A DNA stretch of 64,000 nucleotides from Halopseudomonas phragmitis (GCF_002056295.1 NZ_CP020100.1:1263501-1327500), one strand, 5' to 3'. Shown: positions 1 to 9,303, numbered from the stretch's first letter. The notes: generated by a model not told the origin, from the letters alone. Translations and numbers: made by a program.

Positions 1-1751
1 TTGTGGTACTGGCCTTGGCGTTTGTCGACCAGCGCCCGCCGCCCTCCGGGTAGGTGTTCGACCCGATTGCCATCACTGAAATACAGGGCGATTTTGGCAC
101 CGGCAAAGGTGACTTTGCGTTGATCAAGGTCAACGAAGGCTAGTCCGACATCCATATTGGTCGCCAACGAGCTGAATTCCGGGGTGTCGCCCAGCATGTT
201 GCGCACGATCTGATCGGTGCGCTGCAAGACTGCGGCCGGGTCCTGCGGGCCACAGTCGCTGATTGCCTGATCCAGTGCAGCGTGGGCCAGCATGGTCATC
301 AGTGCGCCGGGTACGCCATGGCCGGCGCAGTCGACTACGCCCAGGAGGTAGTGCTGACCCAGGTTACGGAAAATGTAGAAGTCGCCGCCGACCACATCGC
401 GAGGGCGCCACAGCACCGCGTGGCGATCACCCAGGGTATTGACCAGTTCGCGATTGGGCAGAATCGCCCGCTGGATCAGGCTGGCGTAGTCGATTGAGTC
501 GCCAATTTTCTTGTGGGCGTTGGCCATGTCGCGGTTGGCTTCTTCCAGCGCGCGGGTGCGCTCCTGAACCCGGCTTTCCAGTTGCTGGGTATTTTCCCGA
601 ACTCGCGCGGCCATGCTGCCGAAAGCGCTGCTGAGTTCGCCGATTTCATCGTTGCGGGCCTTGGGCAGACGTACATCGTAGTTGCCGGCGGCCAGTGCCT
701 GGGCGCTTTGCCGAAGCTGGCGCAGTGGCCGCAGCAGCAGGCGTTCGGTGCCCAGTGCGAACAGCAGTACCAGTGCCAGGATCAGGCCAGCCAGGCCGAT
801 TACCAGCGGCCACAGCCACTGACGGTTGATTACCTCGGCGGTATTGAGATCGACCGCGTTGACCACATGCCAGCCCAGCTCCGGGATAAAGCCCAGCGCC
901 AGCAACTGTTCACGGCCCTGCAGTTGCAGACGCAGGGTCTGGACCTGGTCGGGCTGCTGTTCGGCCTGCTGCATGGCCTGGCGCAGGCTCTCGGCCTGGT
1001 CGGCGCTGCCCAGCAGACTGAAGACCAGCGATTCGGGTTGGGCCGCGCCGTCGGCACCGGAGTTGAGGGCGATCAGCTCGGGATTCTGGTGAGCCTGAAT
1101 GGCGCCGTGGCGGTCGAGGATCATTGGGCTGACCCCGGCCAGCTCGCTGGCGATGAAATCGCTGATGAAGTTCGACAGATCAATGCCCGAGCCGGCAATG
1201 CCGATGATTTTGTGGTCATTGCGGATCAGCATGTTGAGCCAGACCCGGGTGGTATTCATCTGCGGGTTGCTGTCGACGTTGATGTTGTAGTCGCTGGTTG
1301 ACTCCAGGGTACCGAAGAACCAGCGATCATCGGGATTGTCCGGGCTCATTCGGTAGCGGGGCTGATCGCTGAAACTTTGGTCGCCGCCGTTGAAGTAGTA
1401 GTCCAGGCTATTGGTGTTGACGATGAAATAGGCGTGGTCGCGGAAGGCCTGGCGATAGCCTTCGGCTTCGCGGAAAAACAGGCTGTGTTTGTCCGGATTC
1501 TGCTCATCGAGCAGCCACTGACGGGTGACTTCGGAGTTGGCGAAGCGCAGGGACAGAGCCAGTTCGCGGGAAATCGGGGCAAAGATCCGCTCGCGGTTGA
1601 GCTGGGTGGCGTTGCGCGCATAGGCCTCGCCAAAGTGCTGGTGAATGCCTTTGAGTGTCTGGCCGCCGATAAGTAAAGCTGGCACCAGAGCCAGTAGGCA
1701 GGCCAGTACCAGGGCCAGGAACGATTTGGCACGTAATCCGAAGGCAGCCAT
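1..1751 (-). CDS. siaA: SiaA-like membrane PP2C phosphatase (cut by window edge)
   Basis: About 583 codons are visible from the ATG at 1751; the 3' end lies beyond the left edge. The protein starts with a membrane segment (about residues 8-30), followed by a long periplasmic region that looks like a dCache sensor, a second membrane segment (about 312-334), a HAMP domain, a short coiled coil and a PPM/SpoIIE-type phosphatase with the metal-binding GGDFY and VDCAGHGVPGALM motifs. This architecture and the residues I recall match SiaA of P. aeruginosa, which dephosphorylates SiaC to control the diguanylate cyclase SiaD and cell aggregation. siaBCD would be expected just left of the window. It follows pyrC' on the same strand after 62 bases and a hairpin. 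A different PP2C regulator with the same architecture is the alternative. Confidence 0.8.
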   Translation of the reverse strand, partial: MAAFGLRAKSFLALVLACLLALVPALLIGGQTLKGIHQHFGEAYARNATQLNRERIFAPISRELALSLRFANSEVTRQWLLDEQNPDKHSLFFREAEGYRQAFRDHAYFIVNTNSLDYYFNGGDQSFSDQPRYRMSPDNPDDRWFFGTLESTSDYNINVDSNPQMNTTRVWLNMLIRNDHKIIGIAGSGIDLSNFISDFIASELAGVSPMILDRHGAIQAHQNPELIALNSGADGAAQPESLVFSLLGSADQAESLRQAMQQAEQQPDQVQTLRLQLQGREQLLALGFIPELGWHVVNAVDLNTAEVINRQWLWPLVIGLAGLILALVLLFALGTERLLLRPLRQLRQSAQALAAGNYDVRLPKARNDEIGELSSAFGSMAARVRENTQQLESRVQERTRALEEANRDMANAHKKIGDSIDYASLIQRAILPNRELVNTLGDRHAVLWRPRDVVGGDFYIFRNLGQHYLLGVVDCAGHGVPGALMTMLAHAALDQAISDCGPQDPAAVLQRTDQIVRNMLGDTPEFSSLATNMDVGLAFVDLDQRKVTFAGAKIALYFSDGNRVEHLPGGRRALVDKRQGQYH

Positions 1752-1778
1752 GATGCGCGGAATCCTTGCAGGTGCGAG

Positions 1779-1799
1779 GCCGGGCGCGGACCGCCCGGC
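1779..1799 (-). terminator. hairpin between pyrC' and siaA
   Basis: GCCGGGCG and CGCCCGGC form a perfect 8-bp stem with a 5-base loop. No T-tract follows on the minus strand, so it may be a weak terminator or a processing or attenuation hairpin between pyrC' and siaA rather than a strong stop. Confidence 0.3.
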
Positions 1800-1813
1800 G
1801 GGTCAGTGGAAGT

Positions 1814-3085
1814 TCAGGCCTGGTAAACCAGTTTGCCGTGGCTGAGGGTGTGGGTGACCACGGTGGGTGCACCCTGGCCGATGAAGGGACAGTTGGCGCC
1901 CTTGGACAGCCAGTTATGACCGATATGGCTGGAGGCAACCGGATCGAACAGCACGATGTCGGCTTCACCGCCCAGTTCCAGACGTCCGGCCGGCAGCCCC
2001 AGTGCGTTGGCAGGACCGGTGGTGAGCCGGGCCAGCAGGGCAGGGAGCTCCAACAGGCCGTCGGCAACCAGCGTCAGGGCCAGCGGCAGCAGAATCTCGA
2101 CACTGCTGATGCCGGGTTCCGAGGCGGCGAAGGGTACACGCTTAGCCTCCGGCTCGTGCGGCTGGTGGTGCGAGGCAATGGCCTGGATCACGCCTTCCTG
2201 TACTGCCTGGCGCAGAGCCCGGCGATCGCTGGCGCTGCGCAGCGGAGGGATGACGTGATAGAGGCTGGAGAAGCCGGCCAGGTCTTCGTCGCATAGCAGC
2301 AGTTGATACATGGCAACATCGGCGGTTACCGGCAGGCCACGGGCTTGAGCGTCGGCCAGCATGTCGACGGCACGGGCGCTGGACAGGCCACTGAAGTGCG
2401 CTCGCACTCCAGTCTGTTCGATCAACAGCAGATCACGGGCCAGGGCCACGGTTTCGGCGCTTTCAGGAATGCCGACCAGGCCCAGGCGGGCGGCAGTGGG
2501 GCCTTCATGGGCCATGCCGCCTTCGGCCAGCGCCGGGTCCATCGGAGTGAAGATGATCGACAGGTCAAAGCCAGCTGCATATTCCAGTGCGCGGCGCAGA
2601 ATGCGGTTGCTCTTGATCGGTGCCAGGCCCTGGGTGAAGGCTATGCAGCCGGCGTCGCGCAGGGCTACCAGCTCGCTCAGCTGTTCGCCTTCCAGTGCCC
2701 GGGTCAGTGCGCCAATTGGAAAAACCCGGGTCTGGCCGGCTTTTTCGTTGCGGTCGAAGATCAATTCGGCAACGGCTGGAGTATCCAGTACCGGGCGTGT
2801 GGTTGGTGGGCAGCACAGACTGGTGACTCCGCCGGCGGCTGCGGCGCGGGTCTCGCTGGCAATGGTGCCCTTGCGGGTATAGCCCGGCTCGCGCAGGCTG
2901 ACGCTCAGGTCGACCAGGCCGGGGGCGGCGATCAGGCCGCGGGCATCGATGGTCTGGTTGGGGCTGAAGCCTTCCGGGGCGGCGCCAATGGCGACAATGT
3001 GTCCGGCGGCGATGTGCAGGTCGGTGATCTGGTCGAAGTGGCTGGCCGGGTCGATGACACGGGCGCCGGCAATGGTCAGTTTCAT
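1814..3085 (-). CDS. pyrC': Dihydroorotase-like protein PyrC', probably non-catalytic
   Basis: The 423-residue protein has the amidohydrolase dihydroorotase fold, but the metal-binding HxH motif at the end of the first strand is replaced: it reads DLSVSLREPG where active enzymes have D-x-H-x-H-x-REPG. The usual His pair further on is also missing (VTADVAMYQL). In Pseudomonas an inactive dihydroorotase homologue encoded beside pyrB is a structural partner of aspartate transcarbamoylase, and a separate pyrC supplies the enzyme activity. The gene starts 3 bases after pyrB ends, so the two are co-translated. I infer the same assembly role here. Confidence 0.9.
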   Translation of the reverse strand: MKLTIAGARVIDPASHFDQITDLHIAAGHIVAIGAAPEGFSPNQTIDARGLIAAPGLVDLSVSLREPGYTRKGTIASETRAAAAGGVTSLCCPPTTRPVLDTPAVAELIFDRNEKAGQTRVFPIGALTRALEGEQLSELVALRDAGCIAFTQGLAPIKSNRILRRALEYAAGFDLSIIFTPMDPALAEGGMAHEGPTAARLGLVGIPESAETVALARDLLLIEQTGVRAHFSGLSSARAVDMLADAQARGLPVTADVAMYQLLLCDEDLAGFSSLYHVIPPLRSASDRRALRQAVQEGVIQAIASHHQPHEPEAKRVPFAASEPGISSVEILLPLALTLVADGLLELPALLARLTTGPANALGLPAGRLELGGEADIVLFDPVASSHIGHNWLSKGANCPFIGQGAPTVVTHTLSHGKLVYQA

Positions 3086-3088
3086 CGG

Positions 3089-4084
3089 TTACTGGGCTTC
3101 CTGGTTGAGCTGGCGCTGGGCGTTCTGGCCGGCCATGGCCATCGACATCACTGCCATACGGACGGCGATACCGTAGGTGACCTGATTGAGAATCACCGAC
3201 TGCGGACCGTCGGCGACTTCTGATTCGATTTCCACCCCGCGGTTGATTGGCCCAGGATGCATCACCAGGGCCTCGGGCTTGGCCAGAGCCAGGGTTTCCC
3301 GGGTCAGGCCGTAGAGTCGGTAGAACTCGCCTTCGCTGGGAAGCAGACCGCTTTGCATGCGTTCTTTCTGCAGGCGCAGCATGATCACTACGTCGACATC
3401 ACGCAGGCCGGTGCGCAGGTCGTTGAACACCCGTACGCCGTACTGTTCGATACCGGCTGGCAGCAGGGTGCGCGGGGCGATCACTCGCAGATCCTCACAG
3501 CCCAGGGTCTTGAGCGCCAGCATGTTCGAGCGCGCCACCCGTGAATGCAGGATGTCGCCGACGATCGCCACCGACAGATTCCTGAAGTCGCCGGCATGCC
3601 GGCGGATGGTCAGCATGTCGAGCATGGCCTGGGTCGGGTGCGCGTGGTTGCCGTCGCCAGCGTTGACGATGGCGACCTGGGGGCAGACCTTTTCGGCGAT
3701 GAAGTGCGCGGCGCCGGAGTCGCCATGGCGGACGATGAACATGTCGGCGGCCATGGCCTCCAGGTTCTGCAGGGTATCGAACAGGGTCTCACCCTTGCTG
3801 GTCGAAGAGGTCGAAATGTTCAGGTTAAGCACGTCAGCCGACAGCCGCTTGGCGGCCAGTTCGAAGGTGGTGCGGGTGCGCGTGGAGTTCTCGAAGAACA
3901 CGTTGCAGACGGTCTTGCCGCGCAGCAATGGGACCTTCTTGACTGCCCGTTCGCCGACTTCGAGAAAGGAGTCGGCGGTGTCCAGCAGTTCGGTCAGCAA
4001 TTCGCGCGACAGTCCCTCGATGGTCAGAAAGTGGCGCAATTGGCCCAGGTGATTGAGTTGCAGGTGGCTGGGTGTCAGGCTCAT
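3089..4084 (-). CDS. pyrB: Aspartate carbamoyltransferase catalytic subunit
   Basis: The 331-residue protein catalyses carbamoyl phosphate + aspartate to carbamoyl aspartate, the committed step of pyrimidine synthesis in the cytoplasm. The carbamoyl-phosphate signature [13 protein letters not shown] is near residue 64, and the family motifs HPTQAMLD and [10 protein letters not shown] are present. The N-terminal extension of about 15 residues before the usual start of the fold is typical of the class A Pseudomonas enzyme, which pairs with the inactive dihydroorotase encoded just downstream. It lies 7 bases after pyrR in the same operon. Confidence 0.97.
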   Translation of the reverse strand: MSLTPSHLQLNHLGQLRHFLTIEGLSRELLTELLDTADSFLEVGERAVKKVPLLRGKTVCNVFFENSTRTRTTFELAAKRLSADVLNLNISTSSTSKGETLFDTLQNLEAMAADMFIVRHGDSGAAHFIAEKVCPQVAIVNAGDGNHAHPTQAMLDMLTIRRHAGDFRNLSVAIVGDILHSRVARSNMLALKTLGCEDLRVIAPRTLLPAGIEQYGVRVFNDLRTGLRDVDVVIMLRLQKERMQSGLLPSEGEFYRLYGLTRETLALAKPEALVMHPGPINRGVEIESEVADGPQSVILNQVTYGIAVRMAVMSMAMAGQNAQRQLNQEAQ

Positions 4085-4091
4085 GGGGCTC

Positions 4092-4598
4092 TCAGTCTGC
4101 CGGGTTCAGGGTCAGGTGCAGGGGCTCGGGACCGGTCAATTTTATCCGTTGGCCCGGCGGCAGGGCCAGGCTGGCGCCGAGGATGTCGGCACGGATTGGC
4201 AGTTCGCGGGCTTCGATGTCGAGCAGGGTGACCAGGGTCACCGAGGCCGGGCGGCCATAATCGAACAGTTCGTTGAGCGCGGCGCGGATGGTGCGGCCAG
4301 TCATCAGTACGTCATCGACCAGTATCAGGTGGCGGTCGTCGACGGCAAACGGCAGTTCCGAGGGGCGCACCCGCTGCGGCAGGCCGACCTGCTCGAAGTC
4401 ATCACGGTAGAAGGCGATGTCCAGGGTACCCAGCGGTGCTGCGGGGGCGCAGCGCTGACGCAGGTTCTCGGCGATCCAGACGCCGCCGGTGTGAATCCCG
4501 ACAAACGCGGGGTCAGGCCGCTGCAGGCGTTTGAGGTGGGCGGTCAGCTCGGTGGCCATGCGCGCCAGTAGCGGCTCGACCTCGGGCAGTGCGGTCAT
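4092..4598 (-). CDS. pyrR: PyrR, pyrimidine regulator / uracil phosphoribosyltransferase
   Basis: The 168-residue type I phosphoribosyltransferase-fold protein carries the PRPP-binding motif [18 protein letters not shown] and the family's N-terminal IHTGGVWIA segment. PyrR family members bind UMP/UTP and regulate pyr genes, and many also have uracil phosphoribosyltransferase activity. The start codon overlaps the ruvX stop in an ATGA and the next gene is pyrB, the standard pyrRBC' order of Pseudomonas. Whether it acts by RNA binding here cannot be seen. Confidence 0.93.
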   Translation of the reverse strand: MTALPEVEPLLARMATELTAHLKRLQRPDPAFVGIHTGGVWIAENLRQRCAPAAPLGTLDIAFYRDDFEQVGLPQRVRPSELPFAVDDRHLILVDDVLMTGRTIRAALNELFDYGRPASVTLVTLLDIEARELPIRADILGASLALPPGQRIKLTGPEPLHLTLNPAD

Positions 4599-5026
4599 GA
4601 TGTCTCCTCGGATAGATTGCCAAGCCAGGTTTGCAGCAGCAGCACCGCCGCCAGGCTGTCGACCGGATTGTCACGGTAACTGGTCGGCGTGCGGCCGCTG
4701 TCGCGCAGGCTCTGCTTGGCTTCGAAGGTGGAAAGGCGTTCGTCGATGCAGTGGACCGGTAGACCGAAGCGGCCCTGAAGCCTACGGGCAAATTTTTCCG
4801 CGCGGGCACTCATCTCGCTGGGGCTGCCATCCATGTTCAGGGGCAGGCCGACGACCAGGGCGTCGGGTTGCCACTCGCTGATCAGTCGGGCGATCTGCTC
4901 CCAGTCGGGCACACCATCGCGGGCGCGCAGCTCGCGCAGCGGCTCAGCGCTGCCGGTCAGGCTCTGGCCGACGGCTACACCAATTTGTCGGGTGCCGTAA
5001 TCAAAACCCAGGGCGCGGATCGGCAT
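4595..5026 (-). CDS. ruvX: RuvX/YqgF Holliday-junction resolvase-like nuclease
   Basis: The 143-residue protein has an RNase H-like fold with the N-terminal [13 protein letters not shown] motif (catalytic Asp), the central [13 protein letters not shown] strand and the C-terminal DERLST and DSLAA acidic motifs of the YqgF family. Members act in pre-16S rRNA processing and/or Holliday-junction resolution. I chose the ATG at 5026 because the protein then begins at the fold ([11 protein letters not shown]) and overlaps the algH stop as TGATG; a longer in-frame start would sit inside algH. It also overlaps pyrR by 4 bases. Confidence 0.93.
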   Translation of the reverse strand: MPIRALGFDYGTRQIGVAVGQSLTGSAEPLRELRARDGVPDWEQIARLISEWQPDALVVGLPLNMDGSPSEMSARAEKFARRLQGRFGLPVHCIDERLSTFEAKQSLRDSGRTPTSYRDNPVDSLAAVLLLQTWLGNLSEETS

Positions 5027-5601
5027 CAGGCGTGGCCTGCCTGGCTGGTCAGCAGGTTGAGGTCGATCCCCAGGCTGCGGGCGGCGGCGCTCAGGCGTTG
5101 CTCGCAGGGCAGGTCGAACAGGATGGAGAGGTCGGCCGGGCAGTTCAGCCAGACGTTGTCGATCAACTCCTGGTCCAGTTGGCCGGCGCCCCAGCCGGCA
5201 TAGCCCAGGGCGATGACGGCGGTGTCCGGGCCGTGTCCGCGGGCCATGTCGATCAGGATGTCGCGCGAGGTGGTCAGTTGGATCGGGCCCAGATCCAGGG
5301 TCGACTCCCATTGGCCATCGCCCCGGTGCAGGACAAAGCCGCGCTCGGGTTGAACCGGGCCGCCGCTATAGATGACCTGGCTGGCGCAAGTGGCCGGCAC
5401 TTCGAGTTCGGGCGCCAGTTGATCGAGGATGTCGCCCAGACTCAGGCCGCTGGGCTGGTTGACCACCAGGCCCATGGCGCCTTCTTCGTTGTGGTCGCAC
5501 AGGTAAATCAGGGTATGCACGAAGCGCGGATCACTCATGTGTGGCATGGCGATCAGAAACTGGTGCTTGAGATAGCTCGGGGTCGATGTGCTCATAGCCA
5601 T
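5026..5601 (-). CDS. algH: YqgE/AlgH family protein
   Basis: The 191-residue cytoplasmic protein has the characteristic N-terminal block (LKHQFLIAMPHM, HTLIYLCDHNEEGAMGLVVN) and the central YSGGPV and GYAGWGAGQLDQEL motifs of the AlgH/YqgE family. In P. aeruginosa algH was linked to alginate regulation, but the biochemical role is unresolved. A second ATG two codons downstream could equally be the start. It heads the algH-ruvX-pyrR-pyrB-pyrC' run, each gene overlapping or nearly touching the next. Confidence 0.93.
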   Translation of the reverse strand: MAMSTSTPSYLKHQFLIAMPHMSDPRFVHTLIYLCDHNEEGAMGLVVNQPSGLSLGDILDQLAPELEVPATCASQVIYSGGPVQPERGFVLHRGDGQWESTLDLGPIQLTTSRDILIDMARGHGPDTAVIALGYAGWGAGQLDQELIDNVWLNCPADLSILFDLPCEQRLSAAARSLGIDLNLLTSQAGHA

Positions 5602-5678
5602 AGTATTGAGGGGAAGTCAGGCGAGGGCAAGGGGCCTGGTGCGACGGGCAAGGTTGCGCTGGACGTTGTGCTTGTCGG

Positions 5679-6578
5679 TTAAAAGCTCGAGACCCGGTCG
5701 CCGGGCTCGAAACGCCAGGTGCGGATGATTTCCAGTACGTCGACGTCGAGCAGGTCGCCGGTGAAGGGGGCGTAGGGGGCGGCCAGGCGGACGATGCGCA
5801 GGGCGGCCTGGTCGAGGATCTGATGGCCCGAGGACTCCAGTACCTGGACATCGCGCAGGCTGCCATCGCGGTTGATGGCGACCATCAGCCGCAGACTGCC
5901 GTAGATCCGGTTTTGCCGGGCCTGGGCCGGGTAGTTCTGGTTGCCAACCTGTTCGACTTTGCGGCGCCAGGCTTCCTTGTAGTAGGCGCCTTTGTCCTGC
6001 ATGGTCGAAGCGGCGTTGAGCCGGTGCACGCGCGGACGTTTGGCGTATTGCTGGCGTTCATCGGCCAGTTGCGCTTCCAGGCTGGCGATCTCCTCTGACA
6101 GGCGCGACAGATCGAAGCGTTGCAGCGGACGGGGCTGTTCGACCGGCTGCGGCTGGGTCGGAGTCGGGCTGACCCGGTCACGACTGGGGGCCTGGGTAGT
6201 TACCACCGGGGCCTGTTGCTGCGGGACCGGGGGCGGGCTGCTGGCTTCGGCCGGTGGTGTGACTTCGTGAATCTCGCTGTCCTGGAACGGTGCCTGCTCC
6301 GGGGTGCTGGGCGCGGCCTTGTGTTCCAGCGTGCCGCTGCCTTCCTGATTGATCTGGGCCAGGTAGTCGGCCTGCTCGGGCACCTTGTCGCTGGGCTGGG
6401 TGGCGAGGGTGATTTCCAGGGTTTTCGACAGCTCGCTGGGTTTGGGCAGGTCGAAGGTGATGCCGAGAACGACCAGGGCGTGCAGTATGGCGGCCAGGAA
6501 CAGGGTGAAGCCCAGTCGGTCATTGGCGCTGACGACTGGGGGTTCAAGCTGGCTGGGGGCGACTACTGCGGTATTCAT
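5679..6578 (-). CDS. tonB3: TonB-like energy transducer TonB3
   Basis: The 299-residue protein has a cytoplasmic N-terminus, one membrane helix (about residues 24-43), a Pro/Gln-rich periplasmic linker (about 100-150), a short coiled coil and a C-terminal TonB domain (YPAQARQ...SLRLMVAINRDGSL...IIRTWRF). It is larger than classical TonB in the linker. Its position between gshB and algH is that of tonB3 (PA0406) in P. aeruginosa, which is needed for twitching motility and pilus assembly; the Pil-Chp genes lie just beyond gshB here as well. Confidence 0.88.
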   Translation of the reverse strand: MNTAVVAPSQLEPPVVSANDRLGFTLFLAAILHALVVLGITFDLPKPSELSKTLEITLATQPSDKVPEQADYLAQINQEGSGTLEHKAAPSTPEQAPFQDSEIHEVTPPAEASSPPPVPQQQAPVVTTQAPSRDRVSPTPTQPQPVEQPRPLQRFDLSRLSEEIASLEAQLADERQQYAKRPRVHRLNAASTMQDKGAYYKEAWRRKVEQVGNQNYPAQARQNRIYGSLRLMVAINRDGSLRDVQVLESSGHQILDQAALRIVRLAAPYAPFTGDLLDVDVLEIIRTWRFEPGDRVSSF

Positions 6579-6641
6579 GTGGTCCGTAAATAAGGGGCAT
6601 ACCCGATTCCTGCGCAGTCTGCCCCGCCATGCGGCAAAAGT

Positions 6642-7598
6642 CTATGCGCCAACTTTGAGCTGTTCCTCAATACAGTCCATTAGTCGTCCGCCGATGTCAG
6701 TATCGTAGGCGGCATCGATCTCGCGGATGCAGGTCGGGCTGGTGACATTGATTTCGGTCAGGTAATCACCGATTACGTCCAGGCCGACGAACAGCAGGCC
6801 ACGCTCGCGCAGGGTCGGGCCAACCTGGCTGGCGATCCAGCGGTCGCGTTCGGTCAGGGGGCGAGCTTCGCCGCGACCGCCGGCCGCCAGATTGCCGCGG
6901 GTCTCGCCTTGCTGCGGGATGCGCGCCAGGCAGTAGGGCACTGGTTCGCCGTTGATCATCAGGATGCGCTTGTCACCATCAGCGATTTCCGGCAAATAAC
7001 GCTGAGCCATGATCTGCTGCTGACCGTGACGGGTCAGGGTCTCAATGATCACGCTGAGATTAGGGTCGTTCTCGCGGATGCGGAAAATCATCGAGCCCCC
7101 CATGCCGTCGAGTGGTTTGAGAATGACGTCACGGTGTTGTTGGGCAAATGCGCGCAAAATGTCTGCCCGGCGGGACACGACGTTGGTCGGCGCGCATTGC
7201 GGGAACTGGGTGGCGAACAGCTTTTCGTTGCAGTCGCGCAGGCTGGCGGCGCGGTTGACTACCAGCACTCCGTCGCGCTCGGCTGCTTCGAGGATGTGGG
7301 TGGCATAGAGGAATTCGTTGTCAAACGGCGGGTCCTTGCGCATCAGGACCACATCCAGTTTGGCCAGCGGGGCAGTTTCTGGCTCACCCAGGTCGAACCA
7401 GTGTTTGGGGTCGGCATGTACCTTTAGCGCACGCATCCGGCCCATGGCCTTGCCGTCGCTCAGGAACAGGTCGTCCGGCTCCAGATAGAACAGCTCCCAC
7501 TGGCGTGCCTGGGCTGCCAGCAGCATGGCCAGTGAGCTGTCTTTCTTGTAGTGGATCGCGTTGATCGGATCCATGACGATGCCGAGGCGAATGTGCAT
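6642..7598 (-). CDS. gshB: Glutathione synthetase
   Basis: The 318-residue ATP-grasp enzyme joins gamma-glutamylcysteine and glycine in the second step of glutathione synthesis. The N-terminal LGIVMDPI block, the ATP-grasp motif ILKPLDGMGGSMIFR and the C-terminal VGLDVIGDYLTEINVTSPTC block are typical of the GshB family, and the length is normal. The bases just before the ATG read GCCTCCT, so there is no purine-rich ribosome-binding site; the start is chosen because it matches the family N-terminus. gshA is also in this window (24804-26402) but in a separate unit. Confidence 0.96.
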   Translation of the reverse strand: MHIRLGIVMDPINAIHYKKDSSLAMLLAAQARQWELFYLEPDDLFLSDGKAMGRMRALKVHADPKHWFDLGEPETAPLAKLDVVLMRKDPPFDNEFLYATHILEAAERDGVLVVNRAASLRDCNEKLFATQFPQCAPTNVVSRRADILRAFAQQHRDVILKPLDGMGGSMIFRIRENDPNLSVIIETLTRHGQQQIMAQRYLPEIADGDKRILMINGEPVPYCLARIPQQGETRGNLAAGGRGEARPLTERDRWIASQVGPTLRERGLLFVGLDVIGDYLTEINVTSPTCIREIDAAYDTDIGGRLMDCIEEQLKVGA

Positions 7599-7820
7599 AG
7601 GAGGCGGGTCCGCTGAACTGTTGATGGGTTTTGGAGTGTAACCTCTGCCTGGCTCGGGGTGGAAGATTGACGAAATGTCGGGTCTGTCCCATACCTGAGA
7701 GGGGTTTATAGATTGACCAGGAAATCTGTGTTAAAAGTACGCGGAAAGGGATTGGCTGGGCTACGGCCGGCTCTTTGCCGCCCGACGATGTAAGCCTCCA
7801 TTCATAATAAGGCTGGTCTT

Positions 7821-8237
7821 ATGGAAGAAAATTTCGAAAGCCTGAAGGTCATGGTGATTGATGACAGCAAGACCATCCGGCGTACGGCGGAAACCTTGCT
7901 GAAAAAGGTCGGGTGTACGGTCATCACCGCGGTTGATGGCTTTGACGCGCTGGCCAAGATTGCCGATAACCACCCGGATATCATTTTTGTCGATATCATG
8001 ATGCCGCGACTCGATGGTTATCAGACCTGTGCGCTGATCAAGAACAACAGTGCGTTTCGTGCCACGCCGGTGATCATGCTGTCGAGCAAGGACGGTCTGT
8101 TCGACAAGGCCAAGGGCCGGATTGTCGGTTCGGACCAGTATCTGACCAAGCCGTTCAGCAAGGAAGAGTTGCTGGGAGCAATTCGCACCCACGTACCACA
8201 AACTGATAATAACGCCGCCGGGGCCGCCAGCGCCTAA
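7821..8237 (+). CDS. pilG: Twitching motility response regulator PilG
   Basis: The 138-residue single-domain CheY-like receiver has the acidic pair DD at 14-15, the phosphoacceptor Asp58 (FVDIMMP), Ser/Thr near 87 (MLSSKDG) and the conserved Lys in TKPF. It is phosphorylated by ChpA and promotes type IV pilus extension and cAMP signalling in the Pil-Chp system. It is the first gene of pilGHIJK-chpABC, divergent from gshB, with 222 bases between the two starts that must hold both promoters; I cannot pick out a convincing -35/-10 there. Confidence 0.97.
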   Translation: MEENFESLKVMVIDDSKTIRRTAETLLKKVGCTVITAVDGFDALAKIADNHPDIIFVDIMMPRLDGYQTCALIKNNSAFRATPVIMLSSKDGLFDKAKGRIVGSDQYLTKPFSKEELLGAIRTHVPQTDNNAAGAASA

Positions 8238-8275
8238 GGCACGCAGTACCATTTTGGAAATACCAGGGGAGCCCA

Positions 8276-8641
8276 ATGGCCAGAATTCTTATCGTGGATG
8301 ACTCGCCAACCGAGCTGTACAAGCTGACTGGCATGCTGGAAAAAAATGGCTATGAGGTGCTCAAGGCCGATAACGGTGCCGACGGCGTTGCCCTGGCCCG
8401 CCAGGAAAAACCCGATGCAGTCCTGATGGACATCGTCATGCCTGGCCTCAATGGCTTTCAGGCTACCCGTCAACTGACCAAGGACCCGGAAACCGGGAAT
8501 ATCCCGGTCATCATCGTCACCACCAAGGATCAGGAAACCGACAAGGTCTGGGGCAAACGCCAGGGGGCCAAGGACTACCTGACCAAACCGGTTGAGGAAG
8601 CGACCCTGATCCAGACGTTGAAGTCGGTGCTGGGCAGCTAG
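8276..8641 (+). CDS. pilH: Twitching motility response regulator PilH
   Basis: The 121-residue CheY-like receiver has DD at 8-9, phosphoacceptor Asp52 (LMDIVMPG), Thr in VTTKDQ and Lys in TKPV. In P. aeruginosa PilH opposes or balances PilG as the second receiver of the Pil-Chp pathway. It starts 38 bases after pilG behind a clear AGGGGA ribosome-binding site, and its stop touches the upstream pilI start candidate. Confidence 0.97.
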   Translation: MARILIVDDSPTELYKLTGMLEKNGYEVLKADNGADGVALARQEKPDAVLMDIVMPGLNGFQATRQLTKDPETGNIPVIIVTTKDQETDKVWGKRQGAKDYLTKPVEEATLIQTLKSVLGS

Positions 8642-8685
8642 TGGTCACCTCCACCGTGCCGCATAACAACCAGAACAGGGCCGGC

Positions 8686-9222
8686 ATGTCTGAGTCAAAT
8701 CACCCTTTTGATCTGCTGTTGCAGTTGACTGGTCTGTGTCGCCAGCAGGCGACCGGCTTGCCGGCTCAGGACGTGGTCAGCGAGACCTGGAGCGGCGTCG
8801 GTTTTCGGCTGGGCGATCAAACCCTGATTGCGGCCATGGGTGAAGTCAGCGAGATTTTGCACGAGCCACGCTACACCGCCTTGCCCCGGGTCAAGAGCTG
8901 GGTGCGGGGAGTGGCCAATGTGCGCGGTCGGCTGTTGCCGATCATCGATCTCGGACGTTTTTTCGGCAGCGCCAGCAGTGGCTCGCGCAAGCAGCGTCGG
9001 GTGCTGGTGCTGGACCGCGACGGACTGTTCGTTGGGCTGCTGGTCGACGAGCTGCTGGGTATGCAGCATTTTCCGGTCAGCACCTTCACCGCCGAGGTGC
9101 CAAGCGTGGCGCCGGAATTAAGCCCTTTTGTCGTGGGCGCTTACGTCGGGCAACAGACATCGCTGGTGTTCAACTTCAGGGCACTGGCGCGCGATCAGGC
9201 GTTTCTCGACGTGGCGATCTGA
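8686..9222 (+). CDS. pilI: CheW-like adaptor PilI
   Basis: The 178-residue protein is a CheW-domain scaffold linking the receptor PilJ to the kinase ChpA. It contains WVRGVANVRGRLLPIIDL, the hallmark CheW block, and GLLVDELLGMQHF. I chose the ATG at 8686 (MSESNHPF) because it gives the 178 residues and N-terminus I expect for PilI. A GTG at 8641, overlapping the pilH stop, would add 15 residues and cannot be excluded. Confidence 0.93.
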   Translation: MSESNHPFDLLLQLTGLCRQQATGLPAQDVVSETWSGVGFRLGDQTLIAAMGEVSEILHEPRYTALPRVKSWVRGVANVRGRLLPIIDLGRFFGSASSGSRKQRRVLVLDRDGLFVGLLVDELLGMQHFPVSTFTAEVPSVAPELSPFVVGAYVGQQTSLVFNFRALARDQAFLDVAI

Positions 9223-9303
9223 TCGGGGGCGGTGGCCGGCCAGGGCACCGTGACAGTCCAAGGGTAATTAGAACTACGCTGTAGGCCAGGTAGGGGCCAG
9301 AAG

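Noticed and set aside
7713..7737. TTGACC with TAAAAG as a sigma70 promoter for pilG
   Set aside because: The spacer is only 13 bases, too short for a functional -35/-10 pair.
8641..8685. Upstream GTG start for pilI adding 15 residues
   Set aside because: The ATG at 8686 reproduces the expected length and N-terminus of PilI; the extra residues do not look conserved. Kept only as an alternative.
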